Below are positions 22,787 through 33,610 of a stretch of 64,000 nt of DNA, one piece after another; the first letter of the stretch is position 1, and each line of letters starts with the position of its first letter. The translations under genes and the position numbers were made by a program. This DNA is from Owenia fusiformis (lineage: Eukaryota > Annelida > Polychaeta > Sabellida > Oweniidae), in the NCBI GenBank assembly GCA_903813345.2, contig CAIIXF020000004.1, positions 28,339,986 to 28,403,985 of the forward strand, given 5' to 3'. The notes beneath the pieces are model-generated. The model saw only the letters and a list, made by a program, of their open reading frames with translations, was not told where the DNA came from and searched no databases.

Positions 22787-23825
22787 CAAATAATTAGGTC
22801 ACATAGTGGTTTTTAACTTGCATTTACCACGAAACAGCAATTCGCTTTGGATATTTTTGAAATGTGTGACAGAAATGTGTGACATGTTGAGTATCACAAT
22901 CAATTCCAATTTTAAATGGGATTCAAAAGTATTTCTTCAAACTTTTGAATTTGAAATTGTTTATATAATATTGCTTCTCTAGATTGTGATGTTCTATCAC
23001 TTTTCATGTTTGTTTAGTCCACCGAAATGCATAAAAAGAAAAAAAATTATAAAATGTTTTAAAATGTTCTTATTTCAAGCTAGCAGTAATGTTGTAAAAT
23101 AATTACAAATCTTAAAATTCAAAACACTGGAACAATTCTGCTTTATAGGCTAGTAAATTAGAAAGATGTCACAACATTCATATAATTTTTTTGTTGATTT
23201 TTTTTAATACAGAAGGCTCCATTGTTTAAGCAGAAAAGCACAACGCAGACTGTATACTAGCACCAGTAATTTTAATGGGATAATATGTTTTTTGTATCAA
23301 AATAGAGTTAATTATCTTTGTATCAAAATAGAGTTAATTATCCAACAATGATTTTTGTATCTGTCCTGCTACCTTTTAACTTTTTCTCAATCCCTTTCCT
23401 TGTACAGTTATTGCATGCAAGGTGTACTGGGAATGCGACGTATGCAATGTATATATATTTATTATAATAACCTATTGCTTTTGATCCCCTATGTTGATAA
23501 AAAAAATTGTTTGAATTAGAAATATGTGGCAAACCAATCATGTAAGAATCTTTATCTTTAGAAAAAATGAGGACATCTTTTTTCCTCACACAATGAAGCA
23601 TGAAACCAAATCCTTGTGTCCCCTTCATCTATATTGCATGAGAAAAAAATCATTTTTGGAAATATTACCAGGAAGCACATTCAGTGGGATCTGAAAAACA
23701 ACCTGAAACAAGTCACTGGATATTTGTATGTTGACTGATTTATTCAGTAATATCATATAGTACTGTTTTTTCACAACATTGTTCTCCGGAGGTATAAGCT
23801 GCGCCCTTTCTTGAGACTCCTATGT
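22787..23825. repeat. Dispersed 1-kb repeat, copy 1
   Basis: Collinear with 39670-40902 in direct orientation, from TCAAATAATTAGGTCACATA to GGAGGTATAAGCTGCGCCC. Differences are small substitutions, an extra stretch of about 45 bp near 22830 here, and a 25-bp tandem duplication of TTTGTATCAAAATAGAGTTA at 23295-23342 that is single in the other copy. No coding capacity and no clear terminal inverted repeats. Confidence 0.8.
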
Positions 23826-23864
23826 CTACACGTTTATATGTTTTCGATGTATTGGGATCTCCCT

Positions 23865-24315
23865 CACTAAATGTGAGTTGCACATATATGTTTCTTTAGT
23901 CTGTCCCTCAACTCACATACATGCTTGACTGGTAGATTCATGCTACCTTCCTGAGGCACCTTTATCCTCACCTCTTGTTGAATATATATTGTATTGCTTC
24001 CCTCAATATTGAGTCCCTCTACTACCTAAAATTGTGTTCAATCTAATTAGATGTTAGATTATCCCATTCGCAGTCTCTTGGACTACAGGCTAGAGTCATA
24101 TTCCTGTTAATTGTCACCACGATTGTAGCACTTTTTCTTTCCCCCTTTATTGAGGGTGAGTAGATTTAAGTTTCTATATCCAAAGTCTGCTTTTTATTAT
24201 TATATTATTGGCAGCTCCAAGGGATACACCTGGTTTGATGTGTGCATGGAATATGTGTGTCATAATAATATATAGTCCTATTTTGATTGTTACACAATAT
24301 TAGTTCAAAATATGT
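23865..24315. repeat. Dispersed repeat, copy 1 (partner 31612-31985)
   Basis: Shares AATGTGAGTTGC, GTCTGTCCCTCAACTC, TTAGATTATCCCATTCGCAG and TTTGATGTGTGC in the same order with 31612-31985, with small indels. Both copies end near TAATATATAGTCCTATTT. Non-coding. Confidence 0.75.
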
Positions 24316-24436
24316 ATAACATTTATTACATAATCATTTAAGTTTTGCAGATAGCAAAAACGACAAAGATACATTAGATACAATAGATACAAAATAACAA
24401 TATGTGGCGAATTGGGTAAGACAAGGTAATATTTGC

Positions 24437-25900
24437 TTACGACGTGAATTCTTTAAGCATAGCGCTTATTTGATTGGAACAAAGGTTAATAAATTGTTGC
24501 CATTCAGCAAAATCGTAATTCTGTAGTACATCTGTGCAACTACCCAATAAACATTCTACTAAGACATCATCGTCAGAGTTTAAGATGTTAATTGAGTCTT
24601 CAACAGGTAGAAGATTAACAATCTTTTCAAAAAATGTATCTCTTGTTGCACTTAGAGATGAACATTCTAAAATGAAGTGTTTGACAATGTCGTTTGTTGT
24701 TTTGGCACAGGCTAGGCAATACTGTTCTTCTTCAGTAGAGAGTACAATGAGATATAATAATTGGGCATATTCCCATAATCTGGAGGGATCCATTATCCCA
24801 AGTTTCCAATAAATAATTGGCTCATAGTCTACGTTGGTGTTAGCAAACCTGAGGTATTAAGAATCTTGGTTTAAATCTTGTACCCATTGGCGTTTTTGGT
24901 GAGTTTGAATTTCTTCAATGACAACATATTTCCAGATATCCTTGCTCTGAATGTATATGCCATGGTCAATGTAGTTTGTAACTGTTTCAAACAAAGCAGA
25001 AAGGTTTAGATTTTTAATGTCTAGTAAAAAGTCTTTGTTCATTTGAAATTGGCATTCTCTAGATATTAAGCTACTGAGCCTGCATAAAAACATTTGTTTT
25101 TGTGTTGAATTCCTATGTGTTCTTAACAATCTCCCTAGAAAAGGGAATTTCATTTTACTGATAAAGGAACTTATTGTCCATATTCCCATACTGCTAATAG
25201 CCATAACACTAGGTGTTCTCTTTTCAAAACCTTGAAAGTGCTTCACAACGTATTTTTGAGCAATTTCCATTTCATTCATTTCTGTTTTGGATATGTCGTA
25301 CCATAACTCGGCACCATAGAATGCTGAAGGCATTATAAAACACTTCCAAATGTTAGAACTTGTGATTGGGTTAAGCCCGTATTTATACATTCCGATACCA
25401 CACAGAGAGTTAAATATTTATACAACATGCATCTGTTGTATTAGGTTTCAAGGTTAATTTCTTGTCTAAAGTGTTTCCAACTTAAGTCACTTGTGACTTG
25501 GTTGGCAAAGGTTCTCCACCCAAGTTCCAGTATGGTATTTCGGATGTAAGAATACTCTTTCCAAAGAATATAATGGCACTTTTACATGGTTCTTGTAAGC
25601 CAGAGTGGTGGACTAACCGCCACTTACAACTATAGGTAAACACAATATCTAATAGATGCTGTAACCCATTGGGAGTACTAGACAATACTGTTGTATCATC
25701 TGCTACCAGTACAGCAGGTATAATAAGATCATTAGCTAAACGTGCACCATATGGAGATTCGCAGAGTTCTAAGATTAGCTCATCTATGAATATCATGAAC
25801 CACCATATGAGCAAATTCGGCCTAATGGTTATGCAATGGTTTTTAACAGTTGAAATTCAGAATTTTTTTTTTCTAAGGGCAAGGTTAAGTATATCTTAAC
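24437..25900 (-). mobile_element. 5'-truncated CR1/L2-like LINE
   Basis: Three minus-strand frames succeed one another. 25814-25482 has the end of the reverse transcriptase palm, where AVLVADDTT stands for the F/YADD catalytic box. 25390-24857 has MPSAFYGAELW and QGFEKRTPSVMAI, the thumb/connection pattern of CR1/L2-type LINEs. 24793-24437 has a C-terminal Cys/His cluster, CLAC...HFILEC. Short frame breaks separate them. Upstream RT motifs and the endonuclease are absent, so the copy is truncated near 25900. Dead. Confidence 0.7.
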
Positions 25901-26058
25901 CTCCCTATTAGCTGTACATTCTTACACTTACTGCAATATGTCTTTTTTATATGCAAACTTAAACTCCTTATTATCATTGAGACTATTTTGAAAATTGCCT
26001 ATAGTTTCTTCAGTATGTTCTTACTCCAATAGTCAATCAACCTAAAGCCTATATATAC

Positions 26059-26154
26059 CTGAAGGCACAGGAGCTTGGCTGAGGTTGGTTGGAGAATGGT
26101 CTGCAAGTGGCAATGAGCTAGCAGTGGGGTCAGGGAGAACAAACAGGTCAGAAC
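26059..26154 (-). CDS. Candidate internal exon, Pro/Ser-rich
   Basis: Acceptor TTTTATTTACAG precedes 26154 and the donor CTTCAG|GTATAT follows 26059 on the minus strand. The 96 bp are open in a frame encoding SDLFVLPDPTASSLPLADHS and a further Pro-rich tail. Linker-like; no family. Confidence 0.35.
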
Positions 26155-27138
26155 CTGTAAATAAAATGCAAGCAACTACTCTGTATATAATACATCAAAT
26201 AGACTTTGTCTTACTTCTAGAAAGCCTTTAAGAGCTCCTATAGTAAACATGTTGAAATCCTCCAGTTTCATTTGGCAAAAATCAACAGGCATTCTTTGTT
26301 TAGTATTAAAGGGCTTACCAGTCTTTCTTTGATTTTCATGCTCTCTCTTTTTTTAATAAGGATGCCATCCTTTTGCACCATAGTCTGTTTTGTTTGACAA
26401 GTAAGTCGTAGTCACGAGTCTCAATTTCTTTGATGCACACTGCATGTTATACATAATTAAGATGACATAAAAGGTCAGTGCTCTTGACTGGCATTTTACC
26501 TTCAAGAATATTGTCTCTGAGTATATAATAACAAGACGTTTAGAATAATTGGATCCTTAAAAGTTAATTGACATCCCCCATTCGAAGATATACAAAAATG
26601 GACTAGTATTTTACTTTCCATGATTATTTGTGAATTTCCACAATTGTGAATTGAAAGAAGTGCGATGGATGCATATGGACTAGTATTTTACTTTCCATTG
26701 TATCTTGATGAACATTATTGCCTGATAATGATGTGCATTTAAATTCGTAGAGAGACTAATCATTATTAGTATTTGTAAAATGAAGTGGCTCATAGACTTG
26801 TAGATTAGGACTCTTTATTGTAGACATTATAATCTGATCATTGGTCACTGATCAGTTACGTTGTGGTTCACATCATTTATATTGCATTTGATCTTTATCA
26901 AATTGTTTGTGTAATTGTTTGAAGTTTGGTGCTATATGGATGGGGCTCGCTTTGCGATGGGTGTTTTTAGCCCCATATTATATAATATTACATAATATTG
27001 TTTTTGTATTTGACTATACACATGTATGTTGTAAAATATATGGATACATGTAATTTATTATTTGTGAAAAATTAATACAAGCAAATTGAGCCACCAGCAG
27101 CATTGTTACACGTTGTTCTTTCTTGTTGGGTAATTTAT

Positions 27139-27728
27139 AGTATCACATGACAGCAACGTGATATAAATTCTGACCAATAGTCGCTAATGTTTCTTGGTGG
27201 ACTGCCATGGATGATGCGTGAAATCAAGGCAGAATCAAATCCCATTCCTATTGCTGATGTGCAAAATATCAAACGAATTCTTGGGTTTGGCATTTCAGTT
27301 GCTCGATTATCTCTTCTGTCACCATAGGATCGTTGTTGGAATAATACAGGGCATGCCTAGATGAATAAATGTATTGCACCCCAAAAACTTGTTCACACAT
27401 TGATTCTGCATGAGTCATATGTTCCATAGGGAGATATAACAGAGTCACTGGATATTTATCACCCTCTAACTCCAATTTATTTATTTATTGTGTATAAATA
27501 ACCTCATACATATCTGAAGGATTTGATTTCTCCTTAATATTTACACTGAGGAATATGTTTGGTCTGTCTGGATTTTCTTGAATTGTCACTGCATTTTTCA
27601 GTCCAATAACTTTAGGCAGCAATTTGATGGTTTTCACTGTGATTGTTCCACTGACAGCTAACTTTGGAACATCAATATAGGCCCTTATTGTTTTTATCCC
27701 TCTAAAGGCAGTTCGGAATTCCTTTTGC
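27139..27728 (-). pseudogene. RecQ-like DNA helicase fragment
   Basis: After an acceptor at 27729 (TAATTTCAG|GCAAAAGG) the minus-strand frame reads IQENPDRPNIFLSV, the segment that opens the second RecA-like domain in RecQ helicases. After a stop inside an (AATA)n stretch near 27480 comes PVTLLYLPMEHMTHAE. A frameshift near 27283 leads to IRLIFCTSAIGMGFDS and IIHGSPPRNISDYWSEF, matching RecQ motifs V and VI, though the final arginine region is degenerate. The ATPase motifs I and II are not present. RecQ helicases unwind DNA 3'-5'. This is a broken copy adjoining P-type transposase sequence. Confidence 0.65.
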
Positions 27729-27925
27729 CTGAAATTACAAATATTTTTTTTAAATGTGCATGTTATTCAATGAATAACTTCCCTGTTGACCTCGCCATGA
27801 ATATTTCCCCTTATTGCCCAAAATTGATTGAGCCTTTGTATTTGATTTGGTTCATCATGTGATTGACTCTGTACAGATTAGGGTTATCATTTGCTCCTCC
27901 ACGTTGATGCAAATGACCAAAATAC
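27604..27925. repeat. 322-bp tandem duplication, unit A
   Basis: Unit A (27604-27925) is followed directly by unit B (27926-28213 plus 28627-28661). They differ at only a handful of positions. Each unit spans part of the RecQ-like exon, its acceptor and the end of the P-type transposase. Unit A retains YFGHLHQRGGANDNP uninterrupted on the minus strand. Confidence 0.9.
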
Positions 27926-28661
27926 CAATAACTCTAGGCAGCAATATGATGGTTTCCACTGTGATTGTCCCCCTGACAGCTAACTTTGGAACATCAATAT
28001 AGGCCCTTATTGTTTTTATCCCTCTAAAGGCAGTTCGGAATTCCTTTTGCCTGAAATTACAAATATTTCTTTTAAATGTGCATGTTATTCATTGAATAAC
28101 TTCCCTGTTGACCTCGCCATGAATATTTCCCCTTATTGCCCAAAATTGATTGAGCCTTTGTATTTGATTTGGTTCATCATGTGATTGACTCTGTACAGAT
28201 TAGGGTTATCATTATCCCATCGAACGAAGTTCGGAGGGATATAGGGAACGCCTCCGTCCGTCCGTACATACGTACGTCTATAACTCGAAAAGTAGTGTAG
28301 CGATTTTGTTCATATTTGATATGTGAATACTTTAAGCATGGCACATTGTCTAATAAAACTTTGGGGAGTAGTCGGCCATTTTGAAAAATGGCCACCATTT
28401 TTATGTGTTTTATTTTACAAGTACGTGTGCGATTTTTCAAAAATTTTAGAGGTGGCTACTTAAAAGCATATTATTTCTTCTGATGACAACTTGGCTAGTG
28501 AGCAACCATTTTGAAAATGGTGGCGTTTCTGGTGTGTTGTTTTTGATATTTGCGCTTTGTTTGTAAAAATGCTAGCCATTTCTGTTCGATGGGATTCGCT
28601 ACGCTTTGGCGTTGCCGTTGTTCTGGTTTGCTCCTCCACGTTGATGCAAATGACCAAAATA
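27926..28661. repeat. Tandem duplication, unit B, split by an insertion
   Basis: Same as unit A but interrupted after GGTTATCATT at 28213 and resumed at 28627 with TTTGCTCCTCC. The interruption is the 413-bp element at 28214-28626. Confidence 0.85.
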
Positions 28662-28800
28662 CCGCTCTAAAGGGTCTTGATTGATATGGGATGTCAAAAC
28701 GAATGGTGCCCCATTTGAAATCATGAATTTAATAATTTCAATTACAGACCTAACCAAATTCAGTGTCTTATGGGACAAAATCACTTTTGACCTGAAGTAA
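28064..28800 (-). pseudogene. P-element-type transposase C terminus, split by an insertion
   Basis: The minus strand from about 28800 to 28628 reads KFMISNGAPFVLTSHINQDP and LERYFGHLHQRGGAN, the C-terminal signature of P/THAP9-type transposases (LT-x-x-x-NQDxLExFFG...GGxNDNP). The frame is cut between GGAN and DNP by the Helentron-type insertion. The duplicated unit A (27830-27925) preserves the intact junction. Beyond it NLYRVNHMMNQ is readable before stops. The THAP DNA-binding and most of the catalytic region are missing or unreadable. Dead. Confidence 0.65.
28214..28626. mobile_element. Non-autonomous Helentron-type (HINE-like) element
   Basis: The 413-bp insertion starts ATCCCATCGAAC; its perfect 12-bp inverse GTTCGATGGGAT lies at 28584-28595, 31 bp before the right end. 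Between them and the end is a hairpin, GCTACGC-TTTG-GCGTTGC (one T-T mismatch), then CGTTGTTCTGG. Subterminal rather than terminal inverted repeats, a short 3' hairpin, and insertion at a TT dinucleotide are hallmarks of Helentron-associated elements. The interior has GGGATATAGGGAACGCCTCC and ccgtccgtccg motifs common in invertebrate repeats. The empty site is visible at 27881-27900. Confidence 0.7.
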
Positions 28801-29014
28801 AATATTAATATCTATCAGATTTGAGATCTTTCGTAATTAAGCATTAACTTTGACTAGTTTGTTCATCATGTTTTCCCGTTAACAGATTTTCAGCTAATTA
28901 ATTTTCTTCCCAATCAGCAGTAGGTGTAATGGTGTCATTAAGAGGTTCATATTCATTGTAGCTCATTTCATCAGCCTCTTCCAGCCTTCAACAACAGTTG
29001 TAAGAAACCAATTT

Positions 29015-29335
29015 AGCATAGCTTAAGAGCCAGAGGAGTCCAGGAAAGAGCTAACGAGCACTAGGAGCTGAACCAAGTGTACGAGCCATAAAGAGCCAAG
29101 TGAGCCAAGCAGAGCTAACGAGCCACAGGAGCTGAGCCAGGCTAAAGAGCCAAAGGGGCCGAGCAAAGAGCCAAATGAGCTAAGCCAGGCAAAGAGCTAG
29201 AGGAGCCAAGCAAAGAACCATAGAAGCTGAGCTAGGCTTCAGAGCCAGAAGAGCCGAGCAAAGAGCTTAAGAGCCAGAAGAGTCTAGCAAAGAGGAAAGA
29301 GCTAACGTGCCACAAGAGCTGAGCCAGGCTCTTTT
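29015..29335. repeat. GAGCCA-rich minisatellite, array 1
   Basis: Irregular repeats of about 20-30 bp built on GAGCCAAGCAAAGAGCCA and AGGAGCTGAGCCAGGC. A related array lies at 31098-31405. Low-complexity purine-rich strand; not coding. Confidence 0.8.
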
Positions 29336-29676
29336 TGTGGCTCATGTAAGGACTTATTTGGGTCATTAAAAACTAGGAATACTGTAAGTTCACAATTAAA
29401 ATTCACTTCATTCATTTCTTGAATAAAAGCACTCCGGCATTCCAATAGGTTAGCACTATACAGAACACCATTGTACTTCATGGATTTATTAAATCGGTTA
29501 AAGAATAAGCCAGTGACTTTGCTAGCCTTGGAGCTTTTTGGTCCTTCAGGTTGAACATTTATTGTACCTTTTTTCAATTTGCTCTCATGAATAATCTGAC
29601 ACTCTAAAAACATTAACATGCGGAGAAAACATATTGAGGTGCCATTAATGTACTTCTTACATTGCTCAGGAGTCAC
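29302..29676 (-). other. Unrecognised 124-codon open frame
   Basis: The minus-strand frame contains YINGTSICFLRMLMFLE, KASKVTGLFFNRFNKSMKY and LVFNDPNKSLH. Its last residues are encoded by the minisatellite. The FNDPNKSLH box recurs in a second, otherwise different minus-strand fragment at about 33480-33520, so both come from a repeated coding family I cannot name. Probably a mobile-element remnant. Confidence 0.4.
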
Positions 29677-29732
29677 ATGGCTGCAGAAGTAAAGTGTTAC
29701 CTCATGAGAACATTACTAACACTTTTTCCGAT

Positions 29733-29945
29733 TCACATATTTCCAAACAACAATATAAGCTCATCCTGTCTGACTATTTCACCTATGTTATCTTTTTCTT
29801 TAAGAAAGACCTCATCAATAATTTTTTTAGTTTGGTCTGCTTTAAGACGTCCACATATGACATTAGACTGAACAGTCAGGAATGAAAGATATGTGGCTGT
29901 ATCAGTTTGAACACAAGAATGTTTCTTAAGCATGGTCTTTTTCAC
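29733..29945 (-). other. Unrecognised 70-codon open frame
   Basis: The minus-strand frame holds ICGRLKADQTKKIIDEVF and IVRQDELILLFGNM. It looks protein-like and lies between the preceding frame and the acidic frame at 30015-30281, all on the same strand. It may belong to one decayed element-borne gene. Confidence 0.35.
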
Positions 29946-30014
29946 CCAGGAAAGGCAAACAATGCAAGGTCTAAAATCACTTAACTTGAACTCCTCGTGG
30001 GAATGAGTTCACCT

Positions 30015-30281
30015 TTACAATGTTAAACCTTTAGCATGCTGAGTTTTTGAGCGCCATGTTACTCTCATGTTGACTTGAGGCTGCAAGCAAACAACTAGGG
30101 TTGACTGAGTCCTCTGTGTTACTCTGTTGTCTGTTTTGTATTCTGACATATCCAAATCATCGTCAGAATCAAGTTCATTTTTGGACCTCAATAATTCGTC
30201 AACATCTTCTCTATTGAATCCTAAGAACTCATCTTCCGAAGCACTGTCTGCAAGATATTCCCGCAATAATTCATCACCCAT
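30015..30281 (-). other. Acidic N-terminal-like open frame, possibly transposase-derived
   Basis: Minus-strand ATG at 30281 opens MGDELLREYLADSASEDEFL, then further Asp/Glu-rich sequence to about residue 55, after which it looks non-coding. Acidic starts of this type occur in piggyBac-like transposases, but no catalytic region is seen. The 100 bp upstream (30360-30460) is shared with 36805-36900, upstream of another short acidic start, MTAKYDHNENVEEMDCDF, at 36718. Two 5' ends of one element family are likely. Confidence 0.35.
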
Positions 30282-30668
30282 TTCTAGAACGCTATATTGC
30301 TAAAAAAAAGTTTTAAAAAACTGCTTTAATCTTCGTAATTTTGAATTTTTTTTTCACATTTTACAAACTGGAAGTGATATGACGAAGGTCAGGTAATTGC
30401 TATCTGATTGGATTATGGAGAACGGCAGGAAAAAGTAAAGTTTTTGAAAGTTTATAATGAGTTTAAACTGAGTCTACTGATGTCGCTGGCAGTTGATCTT
30501 GAATTAGCTTGGAATTTGGCTTGGTTGTGGCATCACATACAATAATGGTGAGGGACCAAGTCCGCATGCGCAATGAAAATATATTTTGAAAATTAGTAGA
30601 CCCTAAGAGGGTGAAATATGAAAACTTGTATTGATCAAAACTTGTAGATGATTTGGAAAAAAATTTGG

Positions 30669-31034
30669 TCAATCTGAAGTAATGTCCTCTGCAGTGAAGT
30701 CTACATATGCTAGTTTTGCAGTCACATTGTAACCTTGTATAGCTTTGAAGGCCAGCCAGAATCTATACTTTAAAACATTTGAAGCCAAATCTTGAATACT
30801 CTAACATAATAAGAGATCACAATTAGAAATATCATTGTAAAAAATAAATCATTAGAAGTTATCATAAACTTGTTAAACAGAGGCAGAACACTCAATTTTA
30901 GGATTCCAGGATAGATGGACTTACATGTATTTTTTTATGTTCATATATGCCCTTCTCTTGACATTGTTGAATGTGACATCTTCCAGGGCCCTTTTCTTTC
31001 TGGTTTTACATTTGTCTTGTACAGCTTTTTTGGC
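30669..31034 (-). CDS. Candidate 3' end of a spliced gene (two exons in phase)
   Basis: Minus-strand exon 31034-30925 follows TTGTTTATAG and ends at a consensus donor, AT|GTAAGT. It encodes a Lys/Arg-rich segment (KTRKKRALEDVTFNNVKRR). A 162-bp intron ends at AGTATAG. Exon 30762-30669 continues in the right phase with FWLAFKAIQGYNVTAKL and FTAEDITSD before a stop. The phase agreement supports a real coding end. Upstream exons were not identified; the upstream interval holds a minisatellite. Family unknown. Confidence 0.45.
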
Positions 31035-31097
31035 CTATAAACAAGTGAAAAAATTCATTAAAACATAATTTGATGGATATGTAAATACTAAGAGTGC

Positions 31098-31405
31098 ATC
31101 GAGCAGTGAGGATACCAAGCTCAAGAGCAAGAGGAGTCAGGCTAAAGAGCCCAAGGAGCCAAACCAAGGTAAAGAGCTATAGGAGCTGAGCAAAGAGCCA
31201 TTGTGTCAGTTCAGTTTCACCACTGATAACAGATAGATCCAGGAAGACTTTAATAGCATCGAGCAGCTAGGAGCCTAATAATGAATCACAATAAGCAAAG
31301 AACTCAAGGAGCCGGGTAAAGAGCCAGAGGAGCCAAGCTCAAGAGCAAGAGGAGCCAGGCTAAAGAGCCCTAGAAGCCGAACAAAAGTAGAGCCAGAGGA
31401 GGAGT
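31098..31405. repeat. GAGCCA-rich minisatellite, array 2
   Basis: Same motif family as 29015-29335 (AGAGCCAGAGGAGCCAAGC, AGCTCAAGAGCAAGAGGAGC), interrupted around 31195-31285 by non-repetitive sequence. It lies upstream, on the minus strand, of the two-exon coding end. Confidence 0.75.
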
Positions 31406-31611
31406 GAGATTAATGAGATCTTTATGTATTGGGTATTTTTAACTTTTGTCAGTGTGGTGAATCCGATCACGAGAAACCAATTGATTCTACTTGTAACATG
31501 TGTTCCAGAGGAATCACATGCCGAGTAGAACTGCAAGAGCAGCCTGCACCACTCTGCTTCAATTTCAAATCCAAGTTTTTCCAGCTCGCTTTTAACTCCC
31601 GCACAAAATGT

Positions 31612-31985
31612 GAGTTGCGCGTATATGTTTTTTCAGTCTGTCCCTCAACTCATATACATGCTTGACTGATAGATTCGTGTTACCTTCCTGAGCCACTTTT
31701 ATCCACACCTCCTGTCGAATGTTCAATGTAATTAGATATTAGATTATCCCATTCGCAGTCTCTGGGACTAAATGCTAGAGTCATACTACTGTTAATTGTC
31801 ACCATGATTGTAGCACTTTTTCTTTCCCCCTTAGTTGAAGCTGAGTAAATATAAGTTTCTAATTAATTTCTTCTTCAGTCTGCTTTTTATATTATTGGCA
31901 GCTCCTGGTTTGATGTGTGCCTGAAATATGTGTGTCATAATAATATATAGTCCTATTTGTTTGTTCAAAATAGGCTATCAGTGCA
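31612..31985. repeat. Dispersed repeat, copy 2 (partner 23865-24315)
   Basis: Direct-orientation partner of 23865-24315 with shared blocks in the same order; slightly shorter through small deletions. Non-coding. Confidence 0.75.
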
Positions 31986-32202
31986 GTAGATTGAATAGAT
32001 ACAATACATTATAATAGCATTAAAATACAATGAAATATTTGTTAAAATACATTATAATAGATCACATTACATTACAATTTACATTATACTGGTACATTAT
32101 CACATCTCCTCCTGTCTTATTCTTCCCCTTTCTTTTCTTTCTTCTTCTCAACTTTTTCGCACAGCTTTTCCCGTAACTTCAGATCTTCTTCACCATTTAG
32201 AG

Positions 32203-32421
32203 TTACAATCTTAATCTTTTTTGAGTAATGCCAGGATGTGCCCTTGGCATGTGGTCTTTAATCAGATCATAGCACCTACTGAAGCCTCTATTGCATAGAG
32301 TACAATAAAACCTCTTTTTTCCATGTATTCTGGACTTATGGGTATTCAAATCCTTTGAGCTGTCAAAGATCTCTCCACATTCATCCACGTGGCAAACATG
32401 CAGTGAGCCCATTCCAGCCAT
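32203..32421 (-). CDS. Small two-finger C2H2 zinc-finger ORF
   Basis: A 72-residue minus-strand frame. Finger 1 is C10-x4-C15-x12-H28-x4-H33; finger 2 is C40-x2-C43-x13-H57-x4-H62, one residue longer than standard. A basic end, KRLRL, follows. C2H2 fingers bind DNA or RNA. The protein is far shorter than usual factors, so it is a micro-gene, one exon of a larger gene, or a fragment of a mobile-element protein. No promoter was identified. Confidence 0.5.
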   Translation of the reverse strand: MAGMGSLHVCHVDECGEIFDSSKDLNTHKSRIHGKKRFYCTLCNRGFSRCYDLIKDHMPRAHPGITQKRLRL

Positions 32422-32576
32422 CTTGTATCACAGCAATAATCAATGAATATAACAGCAACAGCAGTCCACAGGATTATACACAGCAGTACTCAACAACAGT
32501 AGGTAGAACAGCAGGAATCTACAAACCAAACAACAGGTTTGTATTAACCATGTATGCTATCAGTGCATATATTTGA

Positions 32577-33164
32577 ATATTTTGTCATTAAATTTAGCTA
32601 ATTCGTAATTCAATATATCATTTACCCATCATGTGACCTCCTTCCCCAGTAGATTATTATTCCAAATCACTTTATGTTTTTAAATCAGAATAAAGATTTT
32701 GTAAAACATTTGTTTTCAATGGAAGAGAATGAACAAGTGTAGAGTCATGTTCGACTGAGGCTGTACATTGCCATCTTGCACTCTTTATTTATTTTTGATC
32801 CATGTTCTTCATCTAAGCCAATAGATGACCATGCATTGCCTCCAAAACTACATGTGAATCCACTTTTTAAAAATTATCAATAACTGAAGATGGGAAATTT
32901 TTTTTCAAATCTAAATGATTATAATTTCGTAAATCCCAGTTTGCAGAACATGACAAAAAGAGCAGTATAAACATGAGAAAATCATTAACACCAAAAATTT
33001 GCCCAAAGCCGAACTGTATGATTCTGAGAGCTTCTTTCCCTCATAAACTTCAAAAACAATTCATGAATTTCTGAAAAGGATTTTGATTTGATCAAGTAAA
33101 TTTGGATTAGATTGAATAAAAATCTGTAGAAATGTACATAAAAACATGCATTGTATCAGTGTAT
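32577..33164. other. No gene seen
   Basis: AT-rich; no supported feature on either strand. Confidence 0.5.
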
Positions 33165-33610
33165 TTATTCTATGATATTGATGGTACCTCTTGATATTCA
33201 AAATAAGCAGGTATCTTACTAGTTACATTCTTGTCATGTAACACTCTGGATAAATTAATATGTTTGATACCTTTATTATGAAAAAATATTTTAATAAACC
33301 TTTTAGGTTTAGTTTCTTTGGATGTATAAGTTGGAAGATATAGCTTCCTAGTTCCCAGGTCAACAATAATACAATGCAATTGCTGAGGGATTTTGTGTTT
33401 TCTGAAAAGGCTTTTTTAGAATTTTCAAGTATTTAATGTAGTCTCGAATGGGGCAAGGAAAAATTCAAAGTCCTCAAATAGTGTAAGGACTTGTTGGGGT
33501 CATTAAAAATGTCAATTAGTCTGTCTATATCGACTTCAGTGTGCATATTACGTCTACAGTTACGATCTTTGATTCGCCGTCCACGGGATCTGGGAGTATT
33601 TGTTTGTCGG
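33165..33610 (-). pseudogene. Remnant of a repeated coding family (unassigned)
   Basis: The minus strand reads a basic segment and then IDIFNDPNKSLHYLRTL (about 33525-33475). After a frame break comes CIIVDLGTRKLYLPTYTSKE and LSRVLHDKNVTSKIPAYFEY (33379-33170). I associate the latter with an uncharacterised multi-copy invertebrate protein type but cannot name it. The FNDPNKSLH box is shared with 29302-29676. Broken by stops and truncated at 33170. Confidence 0.35.
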
